Shown here: positions 44,829 through 53,217 of the stretch, piece after piece | Position numbering within the stretch: position 1 is the first letter of the stretch | Layout of the letters: every line of letters begins with the position of its first letter | Assembly (NCBI GenBank): GCA_015065385.1 | Contig: SVQK01000029.1 | Span: 1 to 58,002 of the forward strand | Length of the DNA: 58,002 bases | Direction: 5' to 3' | Origin: Oscillospiraceae bacterium | GTDB taxonomy: Bacteria; Bacillota; Clostridia; Oscillospirales; CAG-272 | Notes under the pieces: model-generated | What the model saw: the letters and a program-made list of their open reading frames with translations, nothing else | Databases searched by the model: none | What the model was told of the DNA's origin: nothing | Position numbers and translations under genes: made by a program

Positions 44829-47135
44829 ATGAAGCTGTTCAGAGCGCGTCCCGTGTCTTTGTTGTTTCTGTGCTTTTTCGTCGCGTCCTGTCTTCTCGCT
44901 TACGGGAGCTTCCCGATTCGCATGGTCGCGGTGACAGCGGCGGCGGTCGTGATCACGCTGACGGCGGCGGGCGCGGTCGGGGTTCGGGATCCCGTCGCAA
45001 AGCAGCTTTTGACTCTGGCGGCCACGGGAATTGTCGCAGCAGGACTCGTGTCAGCCGCGGCGTGGGATTTTGCCCTTCCATGGCTGGAAAGCCGGATCGG
45101 CGTTGAGGAGCGGGCGGAATTCCGGATCCGGGACTGCGAGTTTTCGGCGGTCTACGCGTCTCGCTATGTGGCCGAGGTCGCCCGGTCCGGCTGTCTTCCA
45201 AAGGGAACGAAGATTGTCCTCGAAACGACACTTTCCGGTCTTTCCGAGGGAACGGTCGTGGAGGGAGACGCCCTCTACGGATCGCTCGACGATCTCGGGA
45301 CCGAGGACTGGAACGCGCGGCGGACCTATCTCTCGGAGGGTGTGGTTCTCCGGGCGGAGGGGACGTTTGACGTCACGGGGTTCAGGCCTTCCCGGACGCC
45401 GTCCGCCTTGTTCGCGCGGCTCCGGTCCCATCTTACCTCGCGGTTCATCGCGGGCGCAGGACGGGATGCGGGCGGATTTGCCTCCGCGATCCTCCTCGGG
45501 AACAGAGACAACCTCCCGGACACGCTGAAACGGGATTTCCGGCGGCTCGGGCTCTCCCATCTGCTCGCGGTGAGCGGGACGCATTTCTCCGTGATGATCA
45601 CCTATCTGACCTTCTTTTTGAAGAAGCTGCGTCTGCCGCGGCGTCCCCGTGCGGTTTTGTCCATGGCGGTGATCTTGTTTTTCATGCTGCTCACGGGCGG
45701 ATCCCCTTCCGTAGTGCGGGCCGGACTGATGCACCTTCTGATCCAGCTGTCGGAGCTTGCGGCGCGAAAACCGGATACCGTCCATTCCTTCGCCCTGTCC
45801 GGTGCGGTCATGACGCTGTTCAGCCCCTTTTCCGCGGCGAGCTGCGGGCTTCAGCTGTCCTTCGCCGCAACATGGGCCTGCATCGTCTGGCTCTCCTTCC
45901 GCGGCGGGTTCGCCCGGCTCGTCCGGCGCGCGGGGAAGGGGAAGCGCGGGCTGTTTGTCCGTTTCATCCGGTCGCTGTCCGAGACGGTGATCCTGACGGT
46001 GGTGGTGACGCTCGCCACCGTTCCCCTGATCTGGAGCTATTTCGGGGAACTGCCTCTGCTCTCGGTTCCGGCCAATCTGCTCTTTGTCCCCGTCGTGACG
46101 CTGACGCTCGGGATCTGCTGGCTCTGCCTGATCCTGTCCCCGATCCGGTTTCTCGCCGCTCCGGTTTTCCGCCTTCTGATTCCCCTGTACGGTCTGATCG
46201 AAGGCGCGGCGCTGCGTCTTGCGCGGATTCCGGGAACGGTGATCCCGGTTCGGTATGCCTTCGCGCCGTTTCTGCTGATCCCCGCCGCGCTGTGTCTGGT
46301 TTGCGTCCCTTTGTTCGGAAAGCGGGGAAGGCGGTGCGCGGCGGTTTCGGCGGCTGTGCTGACGGTTCTGTTCCTGTCTCTCACGGCGGTGTTCCGCGCG
46401 GTTTCGCTCGACGACGCGGTCTTTATCCGGGCAGGCGTGAAAAAGAACGAGGGATTTCTGCTCATGGCGGAGAACCGGATCCTGCTCTGCGATATGTCCG
46501 ACGGATCCTCCGGAGTGTTCGGGCGTCTGACGGCGAAGATGGACGACTGTCATGCCTGCGAGATCGACACGGTGCTCCTGACGCATTACCACAACAAGCA
46601 CGTCCGGCTTTTGGGGCAGCTCTTCACAAGACAGATCGTGCGCTCCCTCTGGCTGCCGGAACCGAACGGAGAGGACGAAGCGGCGATTTGCCGGTCCCTC
46701 ACCGACCTCTGCGCGGAGAACGGGATGGAGCTGACCATGCTGCCCGCCGGAGAAGAGGCGGATTTTCACGGGATCGGTCTGTCGGTGTTCGGAAGGACGA
46801 GGATCGGACGCTCGAGCCATCCCGTGTCGGCGGCTCGGGTGAACATGCCGTCTGGCGAAGTGCTCTTCGCGTCCTCGTCCTTCAACGAATCCGACGAGCT
46901 GATCCGAGCGGCGGAGGAGGCGGACGTGCTCATTCTCGGCGCGCACAGCCCGGTATATAAAAAGACCTTCGCGCTCTCCTTCCGCGGAGGGGCGAAGATC
47001 CTCGCACTGTGCGCCGACGCGCGGGCTTATGCGGATCCGGACTGGTACCGAGATCTGACCGTCAATGCTCCGGAATGCCGGATCGTCGATCTGGACGCGG
47101 CCCCGGTTTTCGAACTGCGCGACAGGCGGAGTTGA
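44829..47135 (+). CDS. comEC: DNA internalization protein ComEC/Rec2
   Basis: Forms the inner-membrane channel for single-stranded DNA during natural transformation. The 768-residue protein has an N-terminal hydrophobic part and OB-like region, the Competence domain (about 215-480) with LLGNRDNLPD, LGLSHLLAVSGTHFSVM and GGSPSVVRAGLM, and a C-terminal MBL-fold domain. In that domain the zinc motif reads THYHNKH (His586, His588, Lys590, His591): the conserved Asp is Lys, so the nuclease-like domain may be inactive. The start at 44829 is 8 bases after GGGGAGG. No comEA gene is next to it. Confidence 0.92.
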   Translation: MKLFRARPVSLLFLCFFVASCLLAYGSFPIRMVAVTAAAVVITLTAAGAVGVRDPVAKQLLTLAATGIVAAGLVSAAAWDFALPWLESRIGVEERAEFRIRDCEFSAVYASRYVAEVARSGCLPKGTKIVLETTLSGLSEGTVVEGDALYGSLDDLGTEDWNARRTYLSEGVVLRAEGTFDVTGFRPSRTPSALFARLRSHLTSRFIAGAGRDAGGFASAILLGNRDNLPDTLKRDFRRLGLSHLLAVSGTHFSVMITYLTFFLKKLRLPRRPRAVLSMAVILFFMLLTGGSPSVVRAGLMHLLIQLSELAARKPDTVHSFALSGAVMTLFSPFSAASCGLQLSFAATWACIVWLSFRGGFARLVRRAGKGKRGLFVRFIRSLSETVILTVVVTLATVPLIWSYFGELPLLSVPANLLFVPVVTLTLGICWLCLILSPIRFLAAPVFRLLIPLYGLIEGAALRLARIPGTVIPVRYAFAPFLLIPAALCLVCVPLFGKRGRRCAAVSAAVLTVLFLSLTAVFRAVSLDDAVFIRAGVKKNEGFLLMAENRILLCDMSDGSSGVFGRLTAKMDDCHACEIDTVLLTHYHNKHVRLLGQLFTRQIVRSLWLPEPNGEDEAAICRSLTDLCAENGMELTMLPAGEEADFHGIGLSVFGRTRIGRSSHPVSAARVNMPSGEVLFASSSFNESDELIRAAEEADVLILGAHSPVYKKTFALSFRGGAKILALCADARAYADPDWYRDLTVNAPECRIVDLDAAPVFELRDRRS

Positions 47136-47137
47136 CC

Positions 47138-47434
47138 TCAGAACCGGCGCAGGATCCATGCGATAAGGACGGCCTGCAGAACCATGATGAGCGGGATGCC
47201 GAGCATGAATTTGGAATGGCGGGTCTTGTGGCGGATGAAGAGCATGGTGAGAAGCATTGCCGCCGATCCTCCGAGGGCGGAGAAAAGGAACAGCGTTCTC
47301 TCCCGGATCCGCCGGACGTTCCGTTTTGCCCGGAGCTTGTCCGAAACGGTCAGAAAGACGGCGACGGCGGACCAGAACCCGATCCAGAGACAGAGGACGG
47401 TCTCCGCGCTCCATTCGAAGGGGAGAAAGCTCAT
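47138..47434 (-). CDS. DUF1294 family small membrane protein
   Basis: A 98-residue protein with three to four hydrophobic helices and the DUF1294 pattern ([45 protein letters not shown]; only part shown by this family's core). Role unknown. It overlaps rnhA by four bases, so the two are co-translated, and it converges with comEC. Confidence 0.85.
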   Translation of the reverse strand: MSFLPFEWSAETVLCLWIGFWSAVAVFLTVSDKLRAKRNVRRIRERTLFLFSALGGSAAMLLTMLFIRHKTRHSKFMLGIPLIMVLQAVLIAWILRRF

Positions 47435-47874
47435 GGCCGGTCGTGCTCCCTTGCCCTGGCCTGCGCCATTGCGTCGCAGCGTTCGTTGTAGGGATGCCCG
47501 GCGTGTCCCTTCACCCATACGAAGGTCACCCTGTGAACGGCGCAGAGTTCGAGCAGCTCTTCCCACAGATCGGGATTCAGGGCGGGCGAATTGTCCGCCT
47601 TTTTCCACCCCCGCGCGCGCCACGATTTCGCCCATCCCTTGCCCATGCCGTCGCAGAGATAGCGGGAATCCGTGGTCATCTCCACCTCGCACGGCGCTTT
47701 CAGGGCTTTGAGGGCTTCGATGGCCGCGGTCAGCTCCATTCTGTTGTTTGTCGTGGCGGCCTCTCCGCCGGACATTTCCTTCTCGAGTCCCTTGTAGACG
47801 AGAACCGCGCCCCATCCGCCGGGGCCGGGATTTCTCAGGCACGATCCGTCCGTGTAAATCTCAACCTTCTGCAT
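47431..47874 (-). CDS. rnhA: Ribonuclease HI
   Basis: Cleaves RNA in RNA-DNA hybrids, e.g. primers and R-loops. The 147-residue length is standard. All four catalytic acids are visible: IYTDGSC (Asp), NNRMELTA (Glu), [10 protein letters not shown] (Asp) and NERCDAMAQ (Asp); the handle region [13 protein letters not shown] and WVKGHAG are also present. The start at 47874 follows AGGAGAGG and its own promoter. Confidence 0.97.
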   Translation of the reverse strand: MQKVEIYTDGSCLRNPGPGGWGAVLVYKGLEKEMSGGEAATTNNRMELTAAIEALKALKAPCEVEMTTDSRYLCDGMGKGWAKSWRARGWKKADNSPALNPDLWEELLELCAVHRVTFVWVKGHAGHPYNERCDAMAQARAREHDRP

Positions 47875-47900
47875 AATCCTCTCCTGTCCGTAGTTCCTCC

Positions 47901-47929
47901 AGTATAGCACAAAAACGCCCGGTTTGCAA
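47901..47929 (-). promoter_or_regulatory. Promoter of rnhA
   Basis: Minus-strand TTGCAA (47924-47929), 17 bases, TATACT (47901-47906). Confidence 0.7.
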
Positions 47930-48014
47930 GTCCCGCACATTCGGGGGATCCGGGGCATATCCTGAGCGTGAGGGTGACGAAGTCCCCTCGAATGAAAACG
48001 GAGGACATCGGAAG

Positions 48015-48476
48015 ATGATGGACATGAGAAACAACGGTCAGGGACCGCGCGGACCGATCGGTTCCGATTCCGGAAGAGTCCGGAGAGGTCCCGCCTCCCG
48101 CCCGTCCATGCCGACCGGACGGTTTTCCCTGTACGGGCAGACATACGGTCCGCGCGCGGGGGAGAACGGGTTCGGAGCGTTGCAGTACGAGCCGGAGGAT
48201 CCCCTCTTTGACGCGCCGCTCGGGGAGGATGAAGTGCGGGATCAGGCGGTGCCGATCGCGGATCCCCCTGCGGCTGGAACGGATCCGGACGGAGAGAACA
48301 CGGCCGGGACCTGCGGCGGGGACGGCGTTCTCGCGGCGTATCCTCTGGCCATGGTGTACGCGCCGGATCAGGCATGGCGGGAGCTTTACGAGGACGAGGA
48401 GGCACTTTCGGAGGGGACGCTGTTCCGGGAGCTGAACTTCCCCTTCTGTCCGGGATGCCGCAGGTCGGGGAGGTGA
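48015..48476 (+). CDS. cotJA: Spore coat-associated protein CotJA, extended
   Basis: First gene of cotJABC, made in the mother cell during sporulation. The CotJA homology is the C-terminal ~45 residues ([34 protein letters not shown]). The N-terminal ~105 residues are Gly/Pro/Arg- and acid-rich, low-complexity, and longer than in Bacillus CotJA (~80 residues in total). No sigma-A promoter is visible; CATATCCT near 47959 resembles a sigma-E -10 box, but the -35 box is unclear. A Cys-x2-Cys pair lies at the extreme C-terminus. Confidence 0.88.
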   Translation: MMDMRNNGQGPRGPIGSDSGRVRRGPASRPSMPTGRFSLYGQTYGPRAGENGFGALQYEPEDPLFDAPLGEDEVRDQAVPIADPPAAGTDPDGENTAGTCGGDGVLAAYPLAMVYAPDQAWRELYEDEEALSEGTLFRELNFPFCPGCRRSGR

Positions 48477-48480
48477 GGAC

Positions 48481-48726
48481 GTGAACGAACAGCAGAAGCT
48501 GTACAGAAGGATTCAGGTCTGCAGCTTTGTCCTGCAGGAAACCGCGCTCTATCTTGACAGCCATCCCTTCTGCCGTCAGGCGCTCAGGTACTATCAGAAG
48601 CACCGCCGGCTCAGAGAGGAGCTGATCGAGCAGTACGAATCGAGATACGGCCAGCTCACGATCTACGGCGGGGGAGCGTCGGGCAGCTGGCACTGGGTCA
48701 CGGAACCGTTTCCGTGGGAAGTGTGA
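48481..48726 (+). CDS. cotJB: Spore coat protein CotJB
   Basis: An 81-residue protein with the CotJB pattern ([35 protein letters not shown]) and a C-terminal Trp/Pro-rich end ([12 protein letters not shown]). It partners with CotJA and CotJC in the inner coat. Starts with GTG 48481 after GGGGAGGTGAGGAC, four bases downstream of cotJA. Confidence 0.93.
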   Translation: MNEQQKLYRRIQVCSFVLQETALYLDSHPFCRQALRYYQKHRRLREELIEQYESRYGQLTIYGGGASGSWHWVTEPFPWEV

Positions 48727-48735
48727 GGCGCGGCT

Positions 48736-49278
48736 ATGTGGATCTATGAGAAGACCCTTCAATATCCGGTGAAGATCCGGAAACCCGATCCGGCGACGGC
48801 AAAGCTCATCGTCACCCAGCTGGGAGGCCCGGACGGAGAGCTCGGCGCGTCCATGCGGTATCTGAATCAGCGGTATTCCATGCCGTACCGGGAAGTGACG
48901 GGGATGCTGACGGACATCGGGACGGAAGAACTCGCCCACCTCGAAATGATCGGGGCGATCGTGGCGCAGCTCACCCGGAATCTGTCGATCGAGGAAATCA
49001 AAAAATCCGGGTTTGACGCGTATTTCGCCGATCACACAACGGGCGTCTATCCCGTCGCGGCGTCCGGCGTTCCGTTCGATATGAAATATATCGGCGTGAA
49101 GGGCGACGCCATCGCGGATCTCAACGAGGATCTGGCAGCGGAGCAGAAAGCCCGCGTGACCTACGACAACCTCATCCGCCTCATCGACGATCCGGACGTG
49201 TGCGATCCCATCCGCTACCTCAGGGAGAGGGAAGTGGTCCACTACCAGCGGTTCGCGGAACCGAAACATACAACATGA
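48736..49278 (+). CDS. cotJC: Spore coat protein CotJC, manganese-catalase family, C-terminus altered
   Basis: A ferritin-like di-manganese catalase-type coat protein. The core is typical: [48 protein letters not shown] with Glu/His metal ligands, and [11 protein letters not shown]. At 180 residues it ends shortly after that last motif (AEPKHTT). From memory of the family, CotJC proteins run on for ~10-20 residues more. The mobile element begins immediately downstream, so insertion may have replaced the native C-terminus. Confidence 0.92.
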   Translation: MWIYEKTLQYPVKIRKPDPATAKLIVTQLGGPDGELGASMRYLNQRYSMPYREVTGMLTDIGTEELAHLEMIGAIVAQLTRNLSIEEIKKSGFDAYFADHTTGVYPVAASGVPFDMKYIGVKGDAIADLNEDLAAEQKARVTYDNLIRLIDDPDVCDPIRYLREREVVHYQRFAEPKHTT

Positions 49279-49375
49279 AGCAAAAAAGGGAAGAACCATC
49301 GACGACACTTTAATATACATTATGCACTAATCAGAGGGCAATATTTATATTGTTTTGTGATTATTGCACAATCAA

Positions 49376-49402
49376 GGGACGCTCAGCGCGTCCCCATTTT
49401 TA
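49376..49402 (+). terminator. Intrinsic terminator between cotJC and the integrase gene
   Basis: GGGACGC pairs with GCGTCCC, followed by T-rich sequence on the plus strand; could end cotJ transcripts or mark the element end. Confidence 0.65.
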
Positions 49403-50287
49403 TTTTTTGAGACCATCGACGAGGTTTAACAACTCGCTCATTGCATCAGCCTCATCCGCTCCGTCTCTCCCGGCCTGAAATGCGATGCGGAGTAAATCAC
49501 GGAGATCGGCGCATTCCAGCGCAATAACCGGCTTTTCTGCGACTTCTGTAAAAGTTTCGTCCCCTTCGGCATACCTCGTGAAGAACTCGCCGAAATCGTC
49601 CACAAGCCCATCAACCTCTTTTTTCGTCAGCCCGATATAACGACGGGTGACAGCCTCGCTCGAATGGTGGAGGTGCTCAGAGATTAGCGTCATCGTGTTT
49701 GCATCGTTCGGGTGTAATTCTCTGCTGACCGCTCCGAACGTCTTCCGGGCCGAATGGGTTCCAACATTGTATTCGATCCCTACGGATGCGGCGGTTCTTT
49801 TGATTGCCTTCCGGTATCCGTCCGCCGTGATGGTGTTGCCCTTGTGCGTTCCCGAAAGCTGGAGGAACACGGGATTTAGGTATTCATTTTCTTCCGGCTT
49901 GCATCCAGTCTCGGCGCAGTAGAGGGCGATAGCGTCCCATGCGGCTTGATTTATCCTCGGGCTGGACATCTTATCGGTCTTTTGCTCCGCGAATGCCTTG
50001 ACGCTCTCACGGTGCTTACCGGACGGCGTGAAGAAGTCCGACCATTTGAGGGTGAGCATATCGCCGACCCGACGGGCAAGGTTGTTTTGGAGCACGAAAA
50101 GCAGATAGACCGTCCAGCTTTCGCTATCCTTCAGGGCGGAAATCATTTTGTGCAAGTCGTCCGGCTTGAACGCGAAGACCTCCGACGATTCCCCGCGCTT
50201 CTTGTTGGACGGGCGTATATAATTATTGGTAGAGATTTCAGCGCAAACGGGAAACTCAGCACGGACAGCGGAAGATGTGAGAATCAT
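49400..50287 (-). CDS. Tyrosine recombinase (integrase) lacking a core-binding domain
   Basis: A 295-residue phage-type site-specific recombinase. The catalytic residues are present: Arg73 (NNLARRVGDMLTLKWSD), His178-x-x-Arg181 (GTHSARKTFG), His205 in SEHLHHSS, and nucleophile Tyr217 (RRYIG). The catalytic domain starts at about residue 40, leaving no room for the usual ~100-residue core-binding domain. A promoter and a good ribosome-binding site lie immediately upstream, so this is the true start, not a truncation in the reading frame. A C-terminal ~75-residue acidic extension follows. Located at the element edge next to cotJC. Confidence 0.9.
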   Translation of the reverse strand: MILTSSAVRAEFPVCAEISTNNYIRPSNKKRGESSEVFAFKPDDLHKMISALKDSESWTVYLLFVLQNNLARRVGDMLTLKWSDFFTPSGKHRESVKAFAEQKTDKMSSPRINQAAWDAIALYCAETGCKPEENEYLNPVFLQLSGTHKGNTITADGYRKAIKRTAASVGIEYNVGTHSARKTFGAVSRELHPNDANTMTLISEHLHHSSEAVTRRYIGLTKKEVDGLVDDFGEFFTRYAEGDETFTEVAEKPVIALECADLRDLLRIAFQAGRDGADEADAMSELLNLVDGLKK

Positions 50288-50320
50288 GGTGTACCTCCGG
50301 GGGATTTATCTGATACACAT

Positions 50321-50349
50321 ATTTTACCACAAATCGCCGGGAAAGTCAA
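50321..50349 (-). promoter_or_regulatory. Promoter of the integrase gene
   Basis: Minus-strand TTGACT (50344-50349), 17 bases, TAAAAT (50321-50326). Confidence 0.75.
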
Positions 50350-50385
50350 GAGAAAAATACACGTTTTGTTTATTTTTCGATGGGA

Positions 50386-50976
50386 TTATATTTCATCCGG
50401 CGGCTGAATCGTAACCTTAAATGTTCGACAGATGTAATCAAGATATTCCGGGAATCCATCGATCATCAACTCTTGCCCTTTTTCGTCAAAGAAAATCCCG
50501 TGTGAGTTGTTTTCTGCATTGATTTCTATGAATCTTGCGGCGGCTCTTGCGCTCTTCCCTTTAATCAGGAAAGTCATCCCCTCGATCTCAACGGGGACGG
50601 TGATTTCAATGTCTTCCTTCCATTTCTTCCATCTTTCAGCATTAGTATTTCTTTCGACCTGTCGGGCGGTCTTTTTAATCGGCTCGGGGATTCCTTTTGG
50701 TTCTTCCTTCGGTTTTTCCCTCTGCGAAAAAATAATGTCAAAACCTAACGATTCGGCGATGTGCGCGATTTCTTCAAAGTACATCCGATTCCGCGCAAGT
50801 TTGTTGTTTAGGTTCTGCGGCGTGATTTTATCGTCCGGGAACATTTCGTTATTCTTCTCGGAAATTGCCTTCATCGTCAAATTTGTTTCTTCCGAAAGAT
50901 TTTGAAGAACGGCGCGAATCAATCCGACTTCTGAAATTGTTTCCGGCGCGATGGTTTTGTTGTTGACTGTAATCAT
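50386..50976 (-). CDS. Unknown element protein, helical N-terminus, possible regulator
   Basis: Not recognised beyond general features. The 196-residue product has a helical N-terminal half (LIRAVLQNLSEETNLTMKAISEKNN...ITPQNLNNKLARNRMYFEEIAHIAESLGFDIIF) that could be a divergent helix-turn-helix. A basic linker (residues ~85-120) and a C-terminal domain with alternating strands (ITVPVEIEGMTFLIKGKSARAAARFI) follow. It is divergent from the plus-strand genes across a ~280-base region with two facing promoters, a position typical of an element's repressor. Confidence 0.6.
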   Translation of the reverse strand: MITVNNKTIAPETISEVGLIRAVLQNLSEETNLTMKAISEKNNEMFPDDKITPQNLNNKLARNRMYFEEIAHIAESLGFDIIFSQREKPKEEPKGIPEPIKKTARQVERNTNAERWKKWKEDIEITVPVEIEGMTFLIKGKSARAAARFIEINAENNSHGIFFDEKGQELMIDGFPEYLDYICRTFKVTIQPPDEI

Positions 50977-51012
50977 CGTTTTCCTCCGAATTGTTGATTA
51001 TTTTCTACGCTA

Positions 51013-51041
51013 ATTATACAGCATCGAAGATTGATTGTCAA
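51013..51041 (-). promoter_or_regulatory. Promoter of the divergent regulator-like gene
   Basis: Minus-strand TTGACA (51036-51041), 17 bases, TATAAT (51013-51018). Confidence 0.8.
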
Positions 51042-51157
51042 GTTCTTTCAGGATAATCGTTATATTGCACCATAAAAGTATATTCTAATTATGTTTAATA
51101 TGTATAATTTGATTTAATTATGAATGAAAACTAAATAAACACGATGAATACCGTGAA

Positions 51158-51240
51158 GATACACAAAATCGCAGTTTAGGGGGTTGACAAAACAGAATGT
51201 TTGTGATATACTGTGTACAACCTCGGAAGGATACACAAAA
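51158..51240 (+). repeat. Paired GATACACAAAA direct repeats flanking a promoter
   Basis: GATACACAAAA occurs at 51158-51168 and 51230-51240, on either side of the plus-strand promoter. Likely operator sites for an element regulator. Confidence 0.5.
51184..51212 (+). promoter_or_regulatory. Promoter of the plus-strand element genes
   Basis: TTGACA, 17 bases, TATACT. Confidence 0.8.
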
Positions 51241-51260
51241 ACACAAGGAGGAAATACACA

Positions 51261-51620
51261 ATGGCCCCGCATGAACTGACCCTTGCCTTCGCCCGAATCC
51301 CCGCGCAGCGTTTCATCTACTTAGGCAGCAACGACCCCGACGATGGCGGCATTGAGACCATCGCTCTTAACCCCTCAGACGTTACGATTGACGACTATCT
51401 CAGACTGACCGCAGCTATTGACCGCCTGACGATCTATCCCGCGTCCTCTGTCGTGTTCCGTGTCATGGACGACGACGGAGAGGGCGACACGTTCACGATG
51501 ATCGCGTGGGACAATGGCAAGTGGTATTCCGTCCCGGCTGAATTGCTTATGAACCACGTCAGCAACGATCCCCGGTATCTCAAATCAAAGTTTGTTGAAC
51601 CCGAAACAGTCAGAGTATGA
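51261..51620 (+). CDS. Unknown element protein
   Basis: A 119-residue acidic protein, not recognised. Starts at ATG 51261, 9 bases after AAGGAGG, just downstream of a promoter. It has mixed alpha/beta character and no membrane segment or cysteine motif. First of four small plus-strand genes with good ribosome-binding sites that precede the large gene-free stretch. Confidence 0.65.
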   Translation: MAPHELTLAFARIPAQRFIYLGSNDPDDGGIETIALNPSDVTIDDYLRLTAAIDRLTIYPASSVVFRVMDDDGEGDTFTMIAWDNGKWYSVPAELLMNHVSNDPRYLKSKFVEPETVRV

Positions 51621-51633
51621 AGGAGGCTCTATC

Positions 51634-51906
51634 ATGTTCCATTTTCACAAGCAGGACGAAGGGCGGCAGTTTGTAACGATTCACCCGTCAGACCCGGCGC
51701 ACACGCTCCCCATCCGCCGCAAGCTGGTTGATACCTACGGCGTACATACAATGGCGGACGAAGAGGAAATTATCTTTGAACTTCTCTCCGGCGTTGACTA
51801 TCACGGCTCCGGCAGCGACTATGACCGGGCAATCCGTGAGGTTGATCCCGGCGCGAAGTCGGAAATCGTCTACATCGACGGCGGCGGACACAGAAGGACG
51901 ATTTGA
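51634..51906 (+). CDS. Unknown small element protein
   Basis: A 90-residue protein with several His residues near the N-terminus (MFHFHKQDEG) and a C-terminal DGGGHRRTI. Not recognised. AAGGAGG lies 8 bases before ATG 51634; it follows the previous gene by 13 bases, indicating co-transcription. The preceding gene's product also mentions no known motif, so no role can be given. Confidence 0.6.
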   Translation: MFHFHKQDEGRQFVTIHPSDPAHTLPIRRKLVDTYGVHTMADEEEIIFELLSGVDYHGSGSDYDRAIREVDPGAKSEIVYIDGGGHRRTI

Positions 51907-52068
51907 GCATGAGGCGCAAATACGGGGGAGGTGATAACAGGCGATGGAATCGCTGATACAACGGACATAGCGCAGCCAACAGGAACGACCACGGAGACCC
52001 ATTACAAAATAACTATAAAATAATTCGTGACCCGCGCACGATAACGCGGGAGAAATGGAGACAAAGAA

Positions 52069-52572
52069 ATGACGAAGACTGAAATCCTGAACCACCTGAA
52101 CGCTCGCGGCGGAGAAGCCGTAAACAACGAAATCGCGGCGAAGATTGCGGCGATGACCGGACTCTACACATTGCAAACCATTTACGAGAACGAAGACCGT
52201 ACCGACAGATACATCCATAAGCATTTCGCTGTTCTTCTTCCGGGATACAACGAACAGATCATAGCCGAAGCTGAATCCATCACTGACGAACTGGAATTTA
52301 TCAAGGTACAGGGATCGTATAACGCAACCTTTACGGTGTCAAGGGTTGAATTTGATGAAAAGACGGCGACAGGCAAGGATGGGGAGACTGTGCTTTTGGC
52401 GGTCTATGACTACGAATTACATCCTGAATGGGAGGAGTTACAGTCCGATAACGCTGTAACCGTCCTGAATGAGATGTCCGGGCATTTTCACGATGAAGGC
52501 ACGGACGATGAAGATACGGACGATGAAGATACGGACGATGAAGACCATGAGTTTTGCACATTTGTGAATTAA
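52069..52572 (+). CDS. Unknown element protein with acidic repeat tail
   Basis: A 167-residue protein with a helical N-terminus (MTKTEILNHLNARGGEAVNNEIAAKIAAMTG), a mixed middle, and a tail containing three copies of TDDED encoded by a 15-base tandem repeat. The tail may mimic nucleic acid or bind a basic partner; that is speculation. It starts at ATG 52069, with GGGAGAAATGGAG upstream. Confidence 0.6.
   Translation: MTKTEILNHLNARGGEAVNNEIAAKIAAMTGLYTLQTIYENEDRTDRYIHKHFAVLLPGYNEQIIAEAESITDELEFIKVQGSYNATFTVSRVEFDEKTATGKDGETVLLAVYDYELHPEWEELQSDNAVTVLNEMSGHFHDEGTDDEDTDDEDTDDEDHEFCTFVN
52501..52545 (+). repeat. Three tandem 15-base units
   Basis: ACGGACGATGAAGAT repeated three times (last unit differs at its final base), encoding TDDED repeats. 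Confidence 0.9.
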
Positions 52573-52587
52573 GCTGGAGGAATGATT

Positions 52588-52773
52588 ATGGAAAACATGA
52601 AGGCGCGGCTTGACCGCGCAAAGCGGGAACTCAGAAAGAGCGGGTTGTATGTCAGACGGTTCCGCAAAGGCTATGACGGCTGGATGATCGTGGACGGCAA
52701 CAACATCATCGTGAGCGGCGACCATGCCCCGCTGACGCTGGAAGACGTTATTAGATGGGCGGAGGAGAAGTAA
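52588..52773 (+). CDS. Unknown small basic element protein
   Basis: A 61-residue protein with a basic N-terminus (ARLDRAKRELRKSGLYVRRFRKGYDGW) and a short C-terminal helix. Not recognised. The start at 52588 is 7 bases after GGAGG; an ATG at 52582 is too close to the binding site. Last small gene before a ~445-base gene-free stretch. Confidence 0.55.
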   Translation: MENMKARLDRAKRELRKSGLYVRRFRKGYDGWMIVDGNNIIVSGDHAPLTLEDVIRWAEEK

Positions 52774-53010
52774 AGAGCATATGAGCGCGAAAGAGCTATG
52801 CGGCGGCATGGCTTTTTCCGCGTTTAGCACAGCATCCGAAAGTCTCCGCATACCGAAAGCCCAATAAAGACAAGGGTTTTCGATGGGTGCTATCTCCGTG
52901 TTTTATGGAGGGAAAAGCAAAAAAACACGATGGAACTTTTCAGATTCTTCAAACGTCTAACTAACAGTGCAATTAAATCGTGTGATATTTTATATTTGAG
53001 GCTATGGGAT

Positions 53011-53025
53011 TGCGGAAAGCCTATA
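53011..53025 (+). repeat. TGCGGAAASCCTATA motif, copy 1
   Basis: TGCGGAAAGCCTATA; 14 of 15 bases match copy 2 at 53105-53119. Both are followed by AT-rich sequence. Confidence 0.55.
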
Positions 53026-53104
53026 TATTAAGCGGTTCCGGCTCTCCGCTCTGCGCGGTTATTTGATGGGTAATGTAACGCAATGTTCTGGTAGTCTCGA
53101 CCTC

Positions 53105-53119
53105 TGCGGAAACCCTATA
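53105..53119 (+). repeat. TGCGGAAASCCTATA motif, copy 2
   Basis: TGCGGAAACCCTATA, about 100 bases before the operon's first start codon. Confidence 0.55.
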
Positions 53120-53217
53120 ATATCAACAGTTATGATGATGCTCTCTCCGAAGGATATTTGGAGGGATATATAAATATTTTTTCGTTTAATGTTCAACACG
53201 GTAAAGGAGGCGATATA

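Larger units (their letters stand above)
52774..53217 (+). other. Gene-free stretch upstream of the polymerase operon, possible RNA or promoter region
   Basis: No open frame of note. It holds several short inverted repeats (e.g. AGCGG/CCGCT around 53031-53050, CTCC/GGAG near 52890 and 53145-53165) and two copies of TGCGGAAASCCTATA 94 bases apart. No sigma-A promoter with a proper -35 box was found in front of the operon, although AT-rich -10-like sequence follows each repeat copy. Confidence 0.5.

Noticed and set aside
53011..53119. Start of a CRISPR array
   Set aside because: Only two short motif copies 94 bases apart, no regular spacers, and no cas genes.
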